Below are positions 9,172 to 18,702 of a stretch of 64,000 nt of DNA, piece after piece. Source of the stretch: an uncultured Geobacter sp. (GTDB lineage Bacteria > Desulfobacterota > Desulfuromonadia > Geobacterales > Geobacteraceae). Where the stretch lies: positions 1 to 64,000 of the forward strand of contig CAIWTU010000026.1 of NCBI GenBank assembly GCA_903915655.1, read 5' to 3'. The position numbers and the translations under genes are program-made. The stretch's first letter is position 1; the number at the start of each line of letters is the position of its first letter. The notes beneath the pieces were generated by a model that was not told the origin of the DNA, did not search any database, and saw nothing but the letters and a program-made list of their open reading frames with translations.

Positions 9172-9282
9172 GTGACCATAGAAAGCCTCGCCTTTAAAGC
9201 AAAAGAACGATATAGTGCGGAGGAGTTTTTTACCTTACTTTTTCCTGAAAGGGTCGATCAATGGATAAGAAAATATACCTGA
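9172..9282 (+). CDS. Possible 36-residue leader ORF
   Basis: A GTG-started frame of 36 codons, preceded at 11 nt by AGGAG. The predicted peptide (starting MTIESLAFKAKERYS) is charged and amphipathic and looks protein-like, with a helix-forming EEFFTLLFPERV core. Its stop codon lies 22 nt inside the next gene, which would couple the two translationally. It could be a real small protein, a leader peptide or chance. No homologue is recognised and the ribosome-site spacing is long, so this is a weak call. Confidence 0.3.
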   Translation: MTIESLAFKAKERYSAEEFFTLLFPERVDQWIRKYT

Positions 9283-10316
9283 CTATTCTGGCTGCCGTTG
9301 CCACTGTCGCGGTTGTCTGGCTCTTTGCCCTGCTGGCGGCGCCATTCGCCAAACCTCTGGCGTGGGCCCTCATCATCGGCATTGCAACCATGCCGCACCA
9401 TGAACGGCTGAACGGTCTCTTTCCGGAGAAACCGAACCGCGCTGCCGCACTTCTGATCCTGATCATTACCCTCTGTATCATACTTCCGGTTGCCGGCATA
9501 ATCGTACTTATTGCAGAAAATGCAACCACCTGGTACGCAGAGAGCGAACAGCTGGTCCTCTCATTCACCAGTAGTATCCCGGATACCCTCGGCCAGTTCC
9601 AGTTGGGAAACAAGATCATCAAAATCGGAGAAAAACTCGGTCTCGACATCGCGGGGTACGCGGCAAAGTTTGCGGCAACAGCCTCGCAATTTCTCCTTGA
9701 AGTGGCGACCAATACGGCAAAAAATATGGCGGAACTCTTTTTCACCCTGGTTGTGGCACTATTTATTCTTTTTTTCATATATCGTGACGGCAGCAGTATC
9801 ATATCCAAAGCCGTGGTAAGACTTACTTCCAGTGGGGAAAAAGCGGAAAAAGCGTACCATTATATCTCGGAAATACGCTCTACAACGACTGCCGTTGTGG
9901 TTGGTACGCTGCTGACCTGTCTCGTTCAGGGGGCGCTCGCCGGACTCGGATATTTCGTTGCCGGGGTCCCTGCGCCGGTTCTATGCGGACTCCTGACAGC
10001 CGTGGCGGCGCTCGTGCCGGTCGTGGGGACGGCCCTTGTCTGGGCGCCACTGGTTATCCTGGTCGCGGTTAACGGATTCTTTTTTAAGGCAGGACTACTT
10101 GCGTTTTGGTGCCTTGTTTTTGTCGGTCTTGCCGATAACGTGGTACGTCCGCTTGCCATTGGCGCCAAAAGCAATATTCCTACTCTGGCCATTGTACTCG
10201 GAGCGGTCGGAGGAGCGTTTGCGATGGGTCTTATCGGCCTTATTTTAGGGCCGATCTTCTTTGCGCTTTTTGTCATCGTCTGGCGGGATTTTGTGGATAC
10301 CGGTAAAGCGGTCTGA
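9261..10316 (+). CDS. AI-2E/PerM family membrane transporter
   Basis: 351 residues of a polytopic inner-membrane protein of the AI-2E transporter (PF01594, PerM/YdiK) superfamily. The family layout is visible: two N-terminal helices, a third helix, a long soluble segment (about 100-160), and a C-terminal block of helices that includes the conserved GIPAP-like GVPAPVLCG, ALVPVVGTALVW and DNVVRPLAIG motifs. Members have been linked to export of small molecules or Na+/H+ exchange; the substrate cannot be told here. An AAAGGG ribosome site precedes the ATG. A strong terminator hairpin follows the stop codon, so this is probably a single-gene unit. Confidence 0.88.
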   Translation: MDKKIYLTILAAVATVAVVWLFALLAAPFAKPLAWALIIGIATMPHHERLNGLFPEKPNRAAALLILIITLCIILPVAGIIVLIAENATTWYAESEQLVLSFTSSIPDTLGQFQLGNKIIKIGEKLGLDIAGYAAKFAATASQFLLEVATNTAKNMAELFFTLVVALFILFFIYRDGSSIISKAVVRLTSSGEKAEKAYHYISEIRSTTTAVVVGTLLTCLVQGALAGLGYFVAGVPAPVLCGLLTAVAALVPVVGTALVWAPLVILVAVNGFFFKAGLLAFWCLVFVGLADNVVRPLAIGAKSNIPTLAIVLGAVGGAFAMGLIGLILGPIFFALFVIVWRDFVDTGKAV

Positions 10317-10334
10317 GTCCCCTCCGGCATGGAA

Positions 10335-10370
10335 AAAGGCCGCTCGATCTTCTGAGCGGCCTTTATATTT
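10335..10370 (+). terminator. Rho-independent terminator
   Basis: Perfect 11-bp stem (AAAGGCCGCTC pairing with GAGCGGCCTTT), 8-nt loop, followed by TTTATATTT. It lies 18 nt after the stop codon of the AI-2E-family gene. The A/T-flanked symmetry means it could also end the leftward transcript of the small Cys-rich gene. Confidence 0.88.
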
Positions 10371-10413
10371 AAATTTGGCAGATGAATCAAATGCCCTCTT
10401 GGTCTGGCAATTT

Positions 10414-10599
10414 TCAGCTATGCGTGCAACCCGAGTGCGACGCCCTACCGATATTCCCATTTGCGGAAAAGGTGGTTTTCAACTCGGCTCCGCAAGAGAA
10501 GTTGATGATTTCCATCCTGAAGAGCGGCTTTATTTCGTCAATGATTGAATGGGTTGCCTCGCTACCGCAATCGATACAGTTACAACGTAATCTTTTCAC
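10414..10599 (-). CDS. Small cysteine-rich, zinc-ribbon-like protein
   Basis: 61 residues from a GTG start at 10599 preceded by a strong AAAGGAG ribosome site at about 6 nt. Four to five cysteines lie in the pattern CNCIDCG near the N-terminus, FSCGAEL in the middle and SGCTH near the end, as expected for a small zinc-binding fold. The spacing recalls Ogr/Delta-type zinc-finger regulators, but the match is too weak for a family call. The gene stands alone, converges on the terminator at 10.35 kb, and borders a repeat-rich stretch. Its role is unknown; a small regulator or redox/metal protein is possible. Confidence 0.6.
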   Translation of the reverse strand: MKRLRCNCIDCGSEATHSIIDEIKPLFRMEIINFSCGAELKTTFSANGNIGRASHSGCTHS

Positions 10600-10634
10600 A
10601 TTTTCTCCTTTGTTGTTTAGGTCGACGTTGTCCG

Positions 10635-10715
10635 TATAGCGTATATGCATCTGTCATTTGCCCCTCCCCCTACCCCTCTCCCACAAGGGGCGAGGGAACT
10701 TCAAGCCCCCCTCAC
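10635..10715 (+). repeat. Inverted-repeat element, left arm (81 bp)
   Basis: This arm matches, in reverse orientation, the segment at 10919-11000. Both share gtatatgcatc(t/c)gtcatttgcccct, a C-rich block, ccctctcccacaa, an ag(g)gaa(c/t)ttcaa segment and a final cctcac. The left arm is also half of a smaller hairpin: 10662-10682 pairs with 10723-10742. The pair brackets about 200 bases of A+T-rich DNA with no gene, like a small non-autonomous inserted element or a pair of dispersed intergenic repeats in opposite orientation. Confidence 0.85.
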
Positions 10716-10918
10716 TTTCGATGGGAGGGGTAGGGGGAGGGTACATGGATGTTGTTTTAGCCAAAGAACCAAACAGTGCAACTTTCTAACGGACAACGCG
10801 GATTTCAGATAGCTAAGTTTAGCTTTTCATTATAACTTAATTCTGGGCGAAAGTCCAGATAAATATTTTTTCCATCCACCACCCCCGCAGGGGGGTAGGG
10901 GGGAGAAGAGGATTCGTA

Positions 10919-11000
10919 GTGAGGGTCGATTGAAATTCCCTCTCCCTTTGTGGGAGAGGGCTAGGGGAGAGGGGCAAATGACGGATGCATATACGTATAG
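10919..11000 (-). repeat. Inverted-repeat element, right arm (82 bp)
   Basis: Reverse complement of the left arm at 10635-10715, with about a dozen mismatches. Its outer edge runs into a G-tract and then into the CHAD-gene remnant at 11018, so the insertion or rearrangement that brought the repeat probably also removed the 5' end of that gene. Confidence 0.85.
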
Positions 11001-11017
11001 GGGGGGGTGAGGGGAGA

Positions 11018-11146
11018 ACGCCAGTATGGATTGCCGCCAGAGTACTCCTTCATGAGCGGGTTGATGATTTCTTCCAGCGCAGGGAGAAGGCGCTCAAGAA
11101 ATCTGCTCCTGAGGAGATTCACGACCTGAGGGTTGCTTCCCGGAGG
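11018..11146 (+). pseudogene. Remnant of a CHAD-domain gene
   Basis: The translated segment beginning TPVWIAARVLLHERVDDFF and ending EEIHDLRVASRR is the N-terminus of a CHAD domain, whose family hallmark is a basic helix close to H-D-x-R-V-x-x-R-R. CHAD domains bind polyphosphate and normally run about 200-300 residues. Here the similarity ends after about 43 residues and the frame stops at 11176, next to the eno terminus. The frame opens at an ATG inside the inverted repeat (10985), so no native start remains. This is a decayed fragment, not a working gene. Confidence 0.7.
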
Positions 11147-11183
11147 CCGCTCAACCCAATCTCTCTACTTGAATAATCCCAGA

Positions 11184-12482
<1,299 letters not shown>

Positions 12483-12622
12483 TCAATGAAATTTTGAGAA
12501 AAAAGGGGTTGATCGGGAACAATCAAAAAAAATATATACCACACTTTCCGGGAAATGGAGTACATTTAATTCTTCTTACAGAGGGTCGAACCGCACCCCC
12601 CGCACCGTTTAGAGATATCAGG

Positions 12623-12652
12623 TTGACAGCACCCGGTGAGGAAAGTTATATT
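12623..12652 (+). promoter_or_regulatory. Candidate sigma-70 promoter for the pgpH-ybeY cluster
   Basis: TTGACA (12623-12628) and TATATT (12647-12652) with an 18-nt spacer, in the divergent eno/pgpH intergenic region and about 80 nt before the pgpH start codon. The -35 box is a perfect consensus match and the -10 box has one mismatch. Confidence 0.65.
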
Positions 12653-12733
12653 GCAGACCATAGTTGGATGCAGCATTTTCGGCTTTTTTATATAAACTCG
12701 ATTTCAGATCTCCAGAGGGGAAAAAAACGATCA

Positions 12734-15130
12734 ATGCCTGTAACCAAGGGGAGCAAAAGAGGAAAATTTCTGGACTCCTTGTTCAGGAATTCCCGGCAAT
12801 TTTTCGGTGACCTTACCGAAAAACTCGGCAGCGATAAAAATGAAAAGCTGATTCGTGTCCTTGCCCTTTTTGTTACCGCCTCAATTCTTACCCTGCTGAT
12901 TTTGCCGAAACAGCATTTTATTTCGACCAGGTTCAATGCCGGGGATATCTCGCCTACCGATATCAGGGCAACCCATGGTTATTTGCTCGAGGACCGTCCG
13001 CTCACTGATAAGAAACGGGTCGAAGCGGCCGCCGTGGCGCCATACGTATACGATTTTAATCCGAGAAAGGGGGAGGAACTTTCAGGTCGCTTTGTGCAGG
13101 CATTTTCCCTTCTTGCGAAGTTTCAAGGGAGTTCGGGGAGCGACAGGGCCAGGTTGCGGGAGGCGCTTTCCGAAGCGCTCGGATTTGAACTCTCCGAGAG
13201 GGAACTGGCTCTCCTGCAAAGGGTGAAATCCGAAAAGGGCCCCCTTCTTGAGGCGGCGCGACTCGCCGAAATTGTTTACAAGTACAAAATTGTGGCCGAC
13301 ACAAGAATATTCGCCGCTGACAGCAGTCACGGCATTCTTCTCGTCGACAATAAATCGGGGAAGGTGACCGGCCCCCGGGAGATGCCGATTTCCGCCATCG
13401 GAGTTGCCTCCGCCAAGGGGGTCGTCCGCAATACGAAGATAGATATCGGTGATGATGGGCCTGATTCTGCCGCATTCAGGGAACTGCTCGCGAAGGGGGT
13501 GCAACCCAATCTTGTTTTCAACCGCGACGCAACCGAGGCAAAAAAACGTGAAGTCGCATCGGCCTCCCCCCCCGTTCTTTTTCAGATAAAACGGGGCGAG
13601 ATGATAGTCCGCGAAGGGGAGAGGATTTCCGAAGACCAGGCGCTGAAACTGAACAAGATTTTTGAAGCCAATCATCGGGGGAATCTCTTTTTCAGCGCCC
13701 TCGGTATTTTCGGGCTAATCCTGGTTATTATTTATTTCCCCTACCGTTTCGGCCAGAAAAACATCCGCAAGTTCAATCCGACCAGTAAGGACCTTTTTCT
13801 TCTTGCCCTCCTGACGGTAGTCCTTTTTTTGCTGATGAGGATAGTCCATACGGTCTCTCCTGCACTCGGCATGCTTTTCCCTTATATCGATACGTCCGAT
13901 TACGTATATCTCGTCCCCTTTGCGGCTGGTCCGATGCTGGTCCGTATCATTCTCAACTCCGAGATTGCACTGGTTTACTGCATGGCCTGTGCGCCTCTGC
14001 TCGGGGTCCTTTTCAACAACAGTCTGCCGGTGGTTATCTTCGCTCTTCTGGGGGGTGTAATAGGCGCCCATGGGGTCCGTCAGTGCAAAGCGCGGGGAAC
14101 GATCTATACGGCGGGGATGAAGGTGAGTGTGGTCAATCTGGCACTGGCCATACCGTTTCAGGTTCTTACGCACAACTTTTTTAGCATGCAGACCGTATAT
14201 GTCGTCATTTTCGCCCTCATCGGCGGGATGGTAAGCGCTCTCATCGTTTCCGGGACAATACCGGTAATCGAATCACTTTTCCGGTATACTACCGATATAA
14301 AACTCCTTGAGTTTTCCAACCTGAATTCGCCGATCCTGCGAGAGTTGATGATAAGGGCGCCTGGGACATACCACCACAGTGTTATGGTTGGCAATCTGGT
14401 AGAATCGGCCGCTGAGGCGATAAATGCAAATCCTTTGCTGGCGAGAGTTGCCGCCTATTATCATGACCTTGGGAAGGTGAACAAACCCCTTTATTTTATC
14501 GAGAATATTCGAGGCGGGGAAAACAGACATGACAAGCTTACCCCGAGCATGAGCGCCCTTATCCTGAGCGCCCACGTTAAAGAAGGGGTCGAGCTTGCCA
14601 GGGAACATAGGCTGGGACTCCCGATAATAGATATTATCCGGCAACATCATGGGACTGCGCTCATCAAATATTTTTACCAGAAGGCAAAGAACAATGAAAC
14701 CCTGGGAGAGACGGTGGTGGATGACCTCGACTTCCGCTACCCTGGTCCCAAGCCGCAGACCAGGGAGGCTGGCCTCGTCATGCTCGCCGACTGTGTGGAA
14801 GCTGCTTCGAAAACCCTGGCCGACCCCACTCCGGCCCGTATTCAGGGGATGGTGCAGAAGATAATCAACAATATCTTTATCGATGGACAGCTGGAGGAGT
14901 GTGAACTTTCCCTGAAAAGTCTGCATGAGATCGCCAGGAGATTCAACCAGGTTCTCTGCGGTATTTACCATCAGCGGATAGACTATCCGGAACCGGTCTT
15001 CAAGGTGAGTGAGAGGAAAAAGAGTAGTGACTATTCTGATAGAGAACCGCCAAAGACGTCACCAGATAGCGGTGCGGAACCTGAGAAAAAAAGCGGAGAT
15101 GATATTAAGCGTCTTGGGATTATCCGATAG
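12734..15130 (+). CDS. pgpH: 7TM-HD family phosphodiesterase, PgpH/YqfF type
   Basis: 798-residue membrane protein with the 7TMR-HD architecture. An N-terminal helix (about 43-60) is followed by an extracytoplasmic region of some 240 residues, a seven-helix membrane block (about 315-500), and a cytoplasmic HD domain with YHHSVMVGNL and AYYHDLGKVNKPLYF. In Firmicutes the family hydrolyses c-di-AMP; that activity here is inferred. The ATG at 12734 is chosen because the 108 codons upstream look non-coding and overlap the eno promoter area. An AGAGGGG lies somewhat far (about 15 nt) upstream. The hydrophilic Lys/Ser/Pro-rich C-terminus overlaps the start of ybeY by 104 nt. Confidence 0.92.
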   Translation: MPVTKGSKRGKFLDSLFRNSRQFFGDLTEKLGSDKNEKLIRVLALFVTASILTLLILPKQHFISTRFNAGDISPTDIRATHGYLLEDRPLTDKKRVEAAAVAPYVYDFNPRKGEELSGRFVQAFSLLAKFQGSSGSDRARLREALSEALGFELSERELALLQRVKSEKGPLLEAARLAEIVYKYKIVADTRIFAADSSHGILLVDNKSGKVTGPREMPISAIGVASAKGVVRNTKIDIGDDGPDSAAFRELLAKGVQPNLVFNRDATEAKKREVASASPPVLFQIKRGEMIVREGERISEDQALKLNKIFEANHRGNLFFSALGIFGLILVIIYFPYRFGQKNIRKFNPTSKDLFLLALLTVVLFLLMRIVHTVSPALGMLFPYIDTSDYVYLVPFAAGPMLVRIILNSEIALVYCMACAPLLGVLFNNSLPVVIFALLGGVIGAHGVRQCKARGTIYTAGMKVSVVNLALAIPFQVLTHNFFSMQTVYVVIFALIGGMVSALIVSGTIPVIESLFRYTTDIKLLEFSNLNSPILRELMIRAPGTYHHSVMVGNLVESAAEAINANPLLARVAAYYHDLGKVNKPLYFIENIRGGENRHDKLTPSMSALILSAHVKEGVELAREHRLGLPIIDIIRQHHGTALIKYFYQKAKNNETLGETVVDDLDFRYPGPKPQTREAGLVMLADCVEAASKTLADPTPARIQGMVQKIINNIFIDGQLEECELSLKSLHEIARRFNQVLCGIYHQRIDYPEPVFKVSERKKSSDYSDREPPKTSPDSGAEPEKKSGDDIKRLGIIR

Positions 15131-15479
15131 CGAACTATCCATTTCGATCGTTGGCGACAGGACCATCCGCAGGTTTAACAGGGAATATCTGGAGAAGGAC
15201 AGACCAACGAACGTCATCTCCTTTGCCATGCACGAAGGCCCTTTTCCCGTGTTAAATGCGCATCTGCTCGGCGATGTACTGATTTCGGCCGATACTGCCG
15301 CACGCGAAGCGACTGCGGGAAAGATCTCTTTTGAGAGCCGTATCATGTTTTTGCTGTTGCACGGGATTCTCCATCTTGTCGGCTATGACCATGAAAGAAG
15401 TGGTGAGGCCGAGGCTCTCCGAATGGAAGAAAAAGAACGCGAAATATTCAAGATCCTGGAAGCTGAGGGTGTTGAGTAA
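15027..15479 (+). CDS. ybeY: Endoribonuclease YbeY (16S rRNA maturation)
   Basis: Metal-dependent endoribonuclease acting in 16S rRNA 3' maturation and ribosome quality control. 150 residues from the GTG at 15027, which has GAGGAAA 8 nt upstream and gives the family start VTILIENRQ; an earlier GTG at 15009 lacks a ribosome site. The zinc motif H-x3-H-x5-H is present in HGILHLVGYDHE, and DRPTNVISF is the other family block. It overlaps the pgpH reading frame by 104 nt in another frame. The order pgpH-ybeY-dgk-corC-lnt recalls the E. coli ybeZ-ybeY-corC-lnt group. Confidence 0.95.
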   Translation: MTILIENRQRRHQIAVRNLRKKAEMILSVLGLSDSELSISIVGDRTIRRFNREYLEKDRPTNVISFAMHEGPFPVLNAHLLGDVLISADTAAREATAGKISFESRIMFLLLHGILHLVGYDHERSGEAEALRMEEKEREIFKILEAEGVE

Positions 15480-15489
15480 TGGGTATTTT

Positions 15490-16194
15490 GTGAAGCCTAC
15501 TAGATATATAGATTCGATTAATTGTGCAATTGAAGGCATTATTTATGCCGCAAAAGCAGAGAAGCATATGCGCAATCATCTGATTGTGGCATTACTGGTC
15601 CTCCTCTCCGCAATGCTTCTGAAGGTTTCCGCGCTCGAATTTACGCTGCTGGCAATCTCCGTTTCCTTTGTCCTCTTTGCCGAAATGATCAATACCTCGA
15701 TAGAATTACTGGTAGATCTCCTTTCTCCCGAGTATAACACCCTGGCGAGGCTTGCCAAAGATGTGGCTGCAGGAGCGGTGTTGCTGGCCAGCATAGGCGC
15801 CGCTGTCATGGGCTATCTCATCCTCTCCGGCTATATCTTTCCCATTTATAAGATGACGCTCGGATTTATGGGAACTTCATCGGAAATAGGGACAGTTGTC
15901 TCCCTCCTTATTGTGGTGATTGTCATCGTCATTCTGAAGGCGATAGCGGGGAAAGGAACCCCACTGCGAGGGGGAATTCTCAGCGGGCATTCAGCTATCG
16001 CCTTTTCTATAGCCACGATTATTTCGATGCATACGAAGGATCCGGTCAGTTCGATACTGACACTGGTTATGGCGTTGCTGGTGAGCAGTTCCCGGATCGA
16101 CCTCCGTTTCCATACGTTCCGCGAAGTGGTACTGGGTGGGATTCTGGGAGGGACGATTACCCTTGGAGTCTTCTACCTGTTAGAGCGGTTGTAG
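15490..16194 (+). CDS. Fusion of diacylglycerol/undecaprenol kinase and PAP2-type phosphatase domains
   Basis: 234 residues, all-helical membrane protein. The N-terminal half (about 1-115) is a DgkA-type kinase: the helix AEMINTSIELLVDLLSPEYN followed by LAKDVAAGAVLL carries the conserved acidic and Lys-Asp residues of PF01219. The C-terminal half is PAP2-like: KGTPLRGG, SGHSA and SRIDLRFHTFREVVLGG correspond to the three phosphatase motifs. Such a protein could phosphorylate and dephosphorylate a membrane lipid (diacylglycerol or undecaprenol). The start is uncertain: GTG 15490 is used, and GTG 15469 or TTG 15472, overlapping the ybeY end, are alternatives. Confidence 0.85.
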   Translation: MKPTRYIDSINCAIEGIIYAAKAEKHMRNHLIVALLVLLSAMLLKVSALEFTLLAISVSFVLFAEMINTSIELLVDLLSPEYNTLARLAKDVAAGAVLLASIGAAVMGYLILSGYIFPIYKMTLGFMGTSSEIGTVVSLLIVVIVIVILKAIAGKGTPLRGGILSGHSAIAFSIATIISMHTKDPVSSILTLVMALLVSSSRIDLRFHTFREVVLGGILGGTITLGVFYLLERL

Positions 16195-16283
16195 CTACCT
16201 CAGGAATGTAATCCGGCACTATTTTAAATTAGTGCTAAAATATGGCTGTTTAATACGGCATAAAGATCGGAGGGTCCCTTTAA

Positions 16284-17135
16284 TTGGAAGAAGGATCGAG
16301 GAGAAGGTCGGGGTTCTGGGAAGTTTTGAGCCGGTTCCTGCAGGGTCGAAAAAAAATAACTGAAGAAGAGATCCATGAAATCATGGCGGCCGGCGAGGAA
16401 GAAGGCCTTATCAACCAGGAAGAAAACGCCATGATCCAATCGATATTCCAGTTTCGGGATACGGTGGTTCGCGAGATCATGATCCCCCGGATGGATATGG
16501 CCTGTGTAAGCAGCGATGCAGTCGTAGCTGATATCGTAAGAGAGATAATCGCCTGCGGGCATTCACGGATGCCGGTCTATGAAGGGACTATCGACAATAT
16601 AATCGGGGTCATCTATGCCAAGGATTTATTGAAGTACTGGGGAATGAACGTTGCAGCCATAGACGTAAAGAAAATTATGCGGTTACCCTACTTCATTCCG
16701 GAAACAAAAAATCTTGAGGAACTCCTTCACGAATTTAAAAGAAAACGGGTACATATTGCTATCGTTATCGATGAATATGGGGGGACTTCCGGACTGGCCA
16801 GCATAGAAGACCTCCTCGAGCAGATAGTTGGTGATATTCAGGACGAATATGATCTGGAGGAAGAATGGCTGGTCAGGCAGCTCGACAACACCTTCATAGC
16901 TGATGGAAGGCTTTCCGTGGAGGAGCTGGAAGGAGAGTTCGGCATCGAAGTGGAGCGGGATAAATTTGATACCGTTAGCGGCCTCATTTATCACCTGACC
17001 GGTCGGATCCCCCGCACCGGTGAAGAAATTGATGCCGGGGAGATCAGGCTGGTGATTCTTGAGGCAGACGACCGGAAAATAAAAAAAGTACGAATTGTCA
17101 GCATGACGAATGAAATAGAGGCGGTAAAAGAATAG
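16284..17135 (+). CDS. corC: CBS-domain protein of the CorC/HlyC family
   Basis: 283-residue cytoplasmic protein: an N-terminal segment, a CBS pair (about 65-190, with [14 protein letters not shown] and [15 protein letters not shown]), and a C-terminal CorC_HlyC/transporter-associated domain (about 200-275, with [14 protein letters not shown]). The family is linked to Mg2+/Co2+ efflux and to adenosine-nucleotide sensing. This is the short form without the DUF21 membrane domain, like E. coli CorC (YbeX), which is also encoded next to lnt. Start codon TTG with GGAGGG 9 nt upstream. The stop codon shares one base with the lnt GTG. Confidence 0.9.
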   Translation: MEEGSRRRSGFWEVLSRFLQGRKKITEEEIHEIMAAGEEEGLINQEENAMIQSIFQFRDTVVREIMIPRMDMACVSSDAVVADIVREIIACGHSRMPVYEGTIDNIIGVIYAKDLLKYWGMNVAAIDVKKIMRLPYFIPETKNLEELLHEFKRKRVHIAIVIDEYGGTSGLASIEDLLEQIVGDIQDEYDLEEEWLVRQLDNTFIADGRLSVEELEGEFGIEVERDKFDTVSGLIYHLTGRIPRTGEEIDAGEIRLVILEADDRKIKKVRIVSMTNEIEAVKE

Positions 17136-18691
17136 TGGCTTATTACAGACCCAAAATGGCGGATTTTAAAACTCTGCGCAAACGGGACTACGCCCTGGCG
17201 ATACTTTCCGGAGTGCTGCTGGCGCTATCTTTCCCCAAGCCGCAACTGGCTCTTTTTTCCTGGTTTGCCTTTGTCCCGCTCCTGCTCGCCAGCGGGCAAA
17301 AGAGCGCAAGGAAAGCCTTCAGGCTCGGCTTAATAACCGGTCTTGCCGGGTATGGGGGGATCATTTACTGGATAAACATCGTAATGACAACTTACGGAAA
17401 GCTGTCGATGCCGGTAAGTTTTCTTCTCTTCATGACCCTGACGGCCTACCTGGCTCTCTACGTCGCTCTCTTTCTTTATCTGGTGCGAAAGGGGGAAGAA
17501 AAGGGGATACCACTCCTCCTTTCCTTCCCCTTTCTCTGGGTCGGACTTGAATATATCCGCTCATTTCTCATGACCGGCTTCCCTTGGGCGAGCCTTGGCT
17601 ATTCCCAATACGAAATTCTTCCGATCATCCAGATCGCAGATATTACGGGGGTTTACGGGGTAAGTTTTCTGCTGGCCCTCTCAAATGTCGTGCTTTATCA
17701 GGTAATCAGAGGTATTGTAAAAAGAGATCGCCGTTTCCATCCGGGGTGGGGTGTAGTTTTCTTTCTGGTATTGGTCATCGGCGCCACCCTGTATGGGTTC
17801 TACCGTCTGAACGCTACGGAAACCGGGAAACCGGTCAAAGTTGCGCTTGTGCAGGGTAATATTGATCAGGCTATCAAATGGGACCCTGCCTTCCAGCAGG
17901 CTACCATAACTATCTACGAACGGCTTACCCTTGCAGCTGCCAAAGGGGGGGTCGACCTGGTCGTCTGGCCCGAGAGCGCCATACCTTTCTTTTACCAGGA
18001 TGATGAGAGATACGCCGCACGGATCAGGACTCTTGCTGCGGGGGTCAAAAGTCCCATACTATTCGGCAGTCCGGCATATGACAATGCCGGAGGGAAAATC
18101 AAATATCGCAACAGCGCGTATCTCCTTGCGCCGGCCGGAAATCTGGTCGGAAGAAGTGACAAGATTCACCTGGTTCCTTTCGGAGAATATGTTCCGCTCG
18201 CAAAAATGCTCCCCTTTGTCCATAAACTTGTAGCTGGAATCGGAGATTTTTCTCCAGGTACTGAATTCCTCCCCCTCTCGATAGCCAAGACTCAGATCGG
18301 GGTACTGGTCTGTTTTGAAGGAATTTTCCCTGAAATATCCAGAAGATACGTTATGGCAGGCAGCCGGCTTCTGGTAAATATTACCAACGATGCCTGGTAT
18401 GGCAACTCTTCGGCCCCCTATCAACATCTATCCATGACCGTTTTTCGAGCTGTTGAAAACAGGGTGCCGCTGGTAAGGGCAGCCAATACAGGGATCTCCT
18501 GTGTAATCAACAGCAAGGGGAAGGTAAGGGATAGGACCCCGATTTTCCAGGAGGCATCTGTAATCGATCAGGTATACCCTGGTACGGTCACTACCATCTA
18601 TAACCGCTATGGCGATATATTTGCCAAATTCTGTCTCGTGGTTTCAGCCCTCCTAGCAGTGGCGATTTTAATCAGGAAAAAACATAAATAG
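17135..18691 (+). CDS. lnt: Apolipoprotein N-acyltransferase
   Basis: Adds the third acyl chain to the N-terminal Cys of lipoproteins in the inner membrane, which is needed for Lol sorting. 518 residues: six or so N-terminal membrane helices (to about 215), a periplasmic nitrilase-like domain (about 225-485) and a last C-terminal helix. Catalytic residues are visible: Glu in [11 protein letters not shown], Lys in [13 protein letters not shown] and Cys in [15 protein letters not shown] start 1 nt overlapping corC, with GAGGCGG upstream; an ATG 21 nt further in lacks a ribosome site. Functionally it ties to lolC/E-lolD further right. Confidence 0.95.
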   Translation: MAYYRPKMADFKTLRKRDYALAILSGVLLALSFPKPQLALFSWFAFVPLLLASGQKSARKAFRLGLITGLAGYGGIIYWINIVMTTYGKLSMPVSFLLFMTLTAYLALYVALFLYLVRKGEEKGIPLLLSFPFLWVGLEYIRSFLMTGFPWASLGYSQYEILPIIQIADITGVYGVSFLLALSNVVLYQVIRGIVKRDRRFHPGWGVVFFLVLVIGATLYGFYRLNATETGKPVKVALVQGNIDQAIKWDPAFQQATITIYERLTLAAAKGGVDLVVWPESAIPFFYQDDERYAARIRTLAAGVKSPILFGSPAYDNAGGKIKYRNSAYLLAPAGNLVGRSDKIHLVPFGEYVPLAKMLPFVHKLVAGIGDFSPGTEFLPLSIAKTQIGVLVCFEGIFPEISRRYVMAGSRLLVNITNDAWYGNSSAPYQHLSMTVFRAVENRVPLVRAANTGISCVINSKGKVRDRTPIFQEASVIDQVYPGTVTTIYNRYGDIFAKFCLVVSALLAVAILIRKKHK

Positions 18692-18702
18692 AGGATAACA
18701 GA

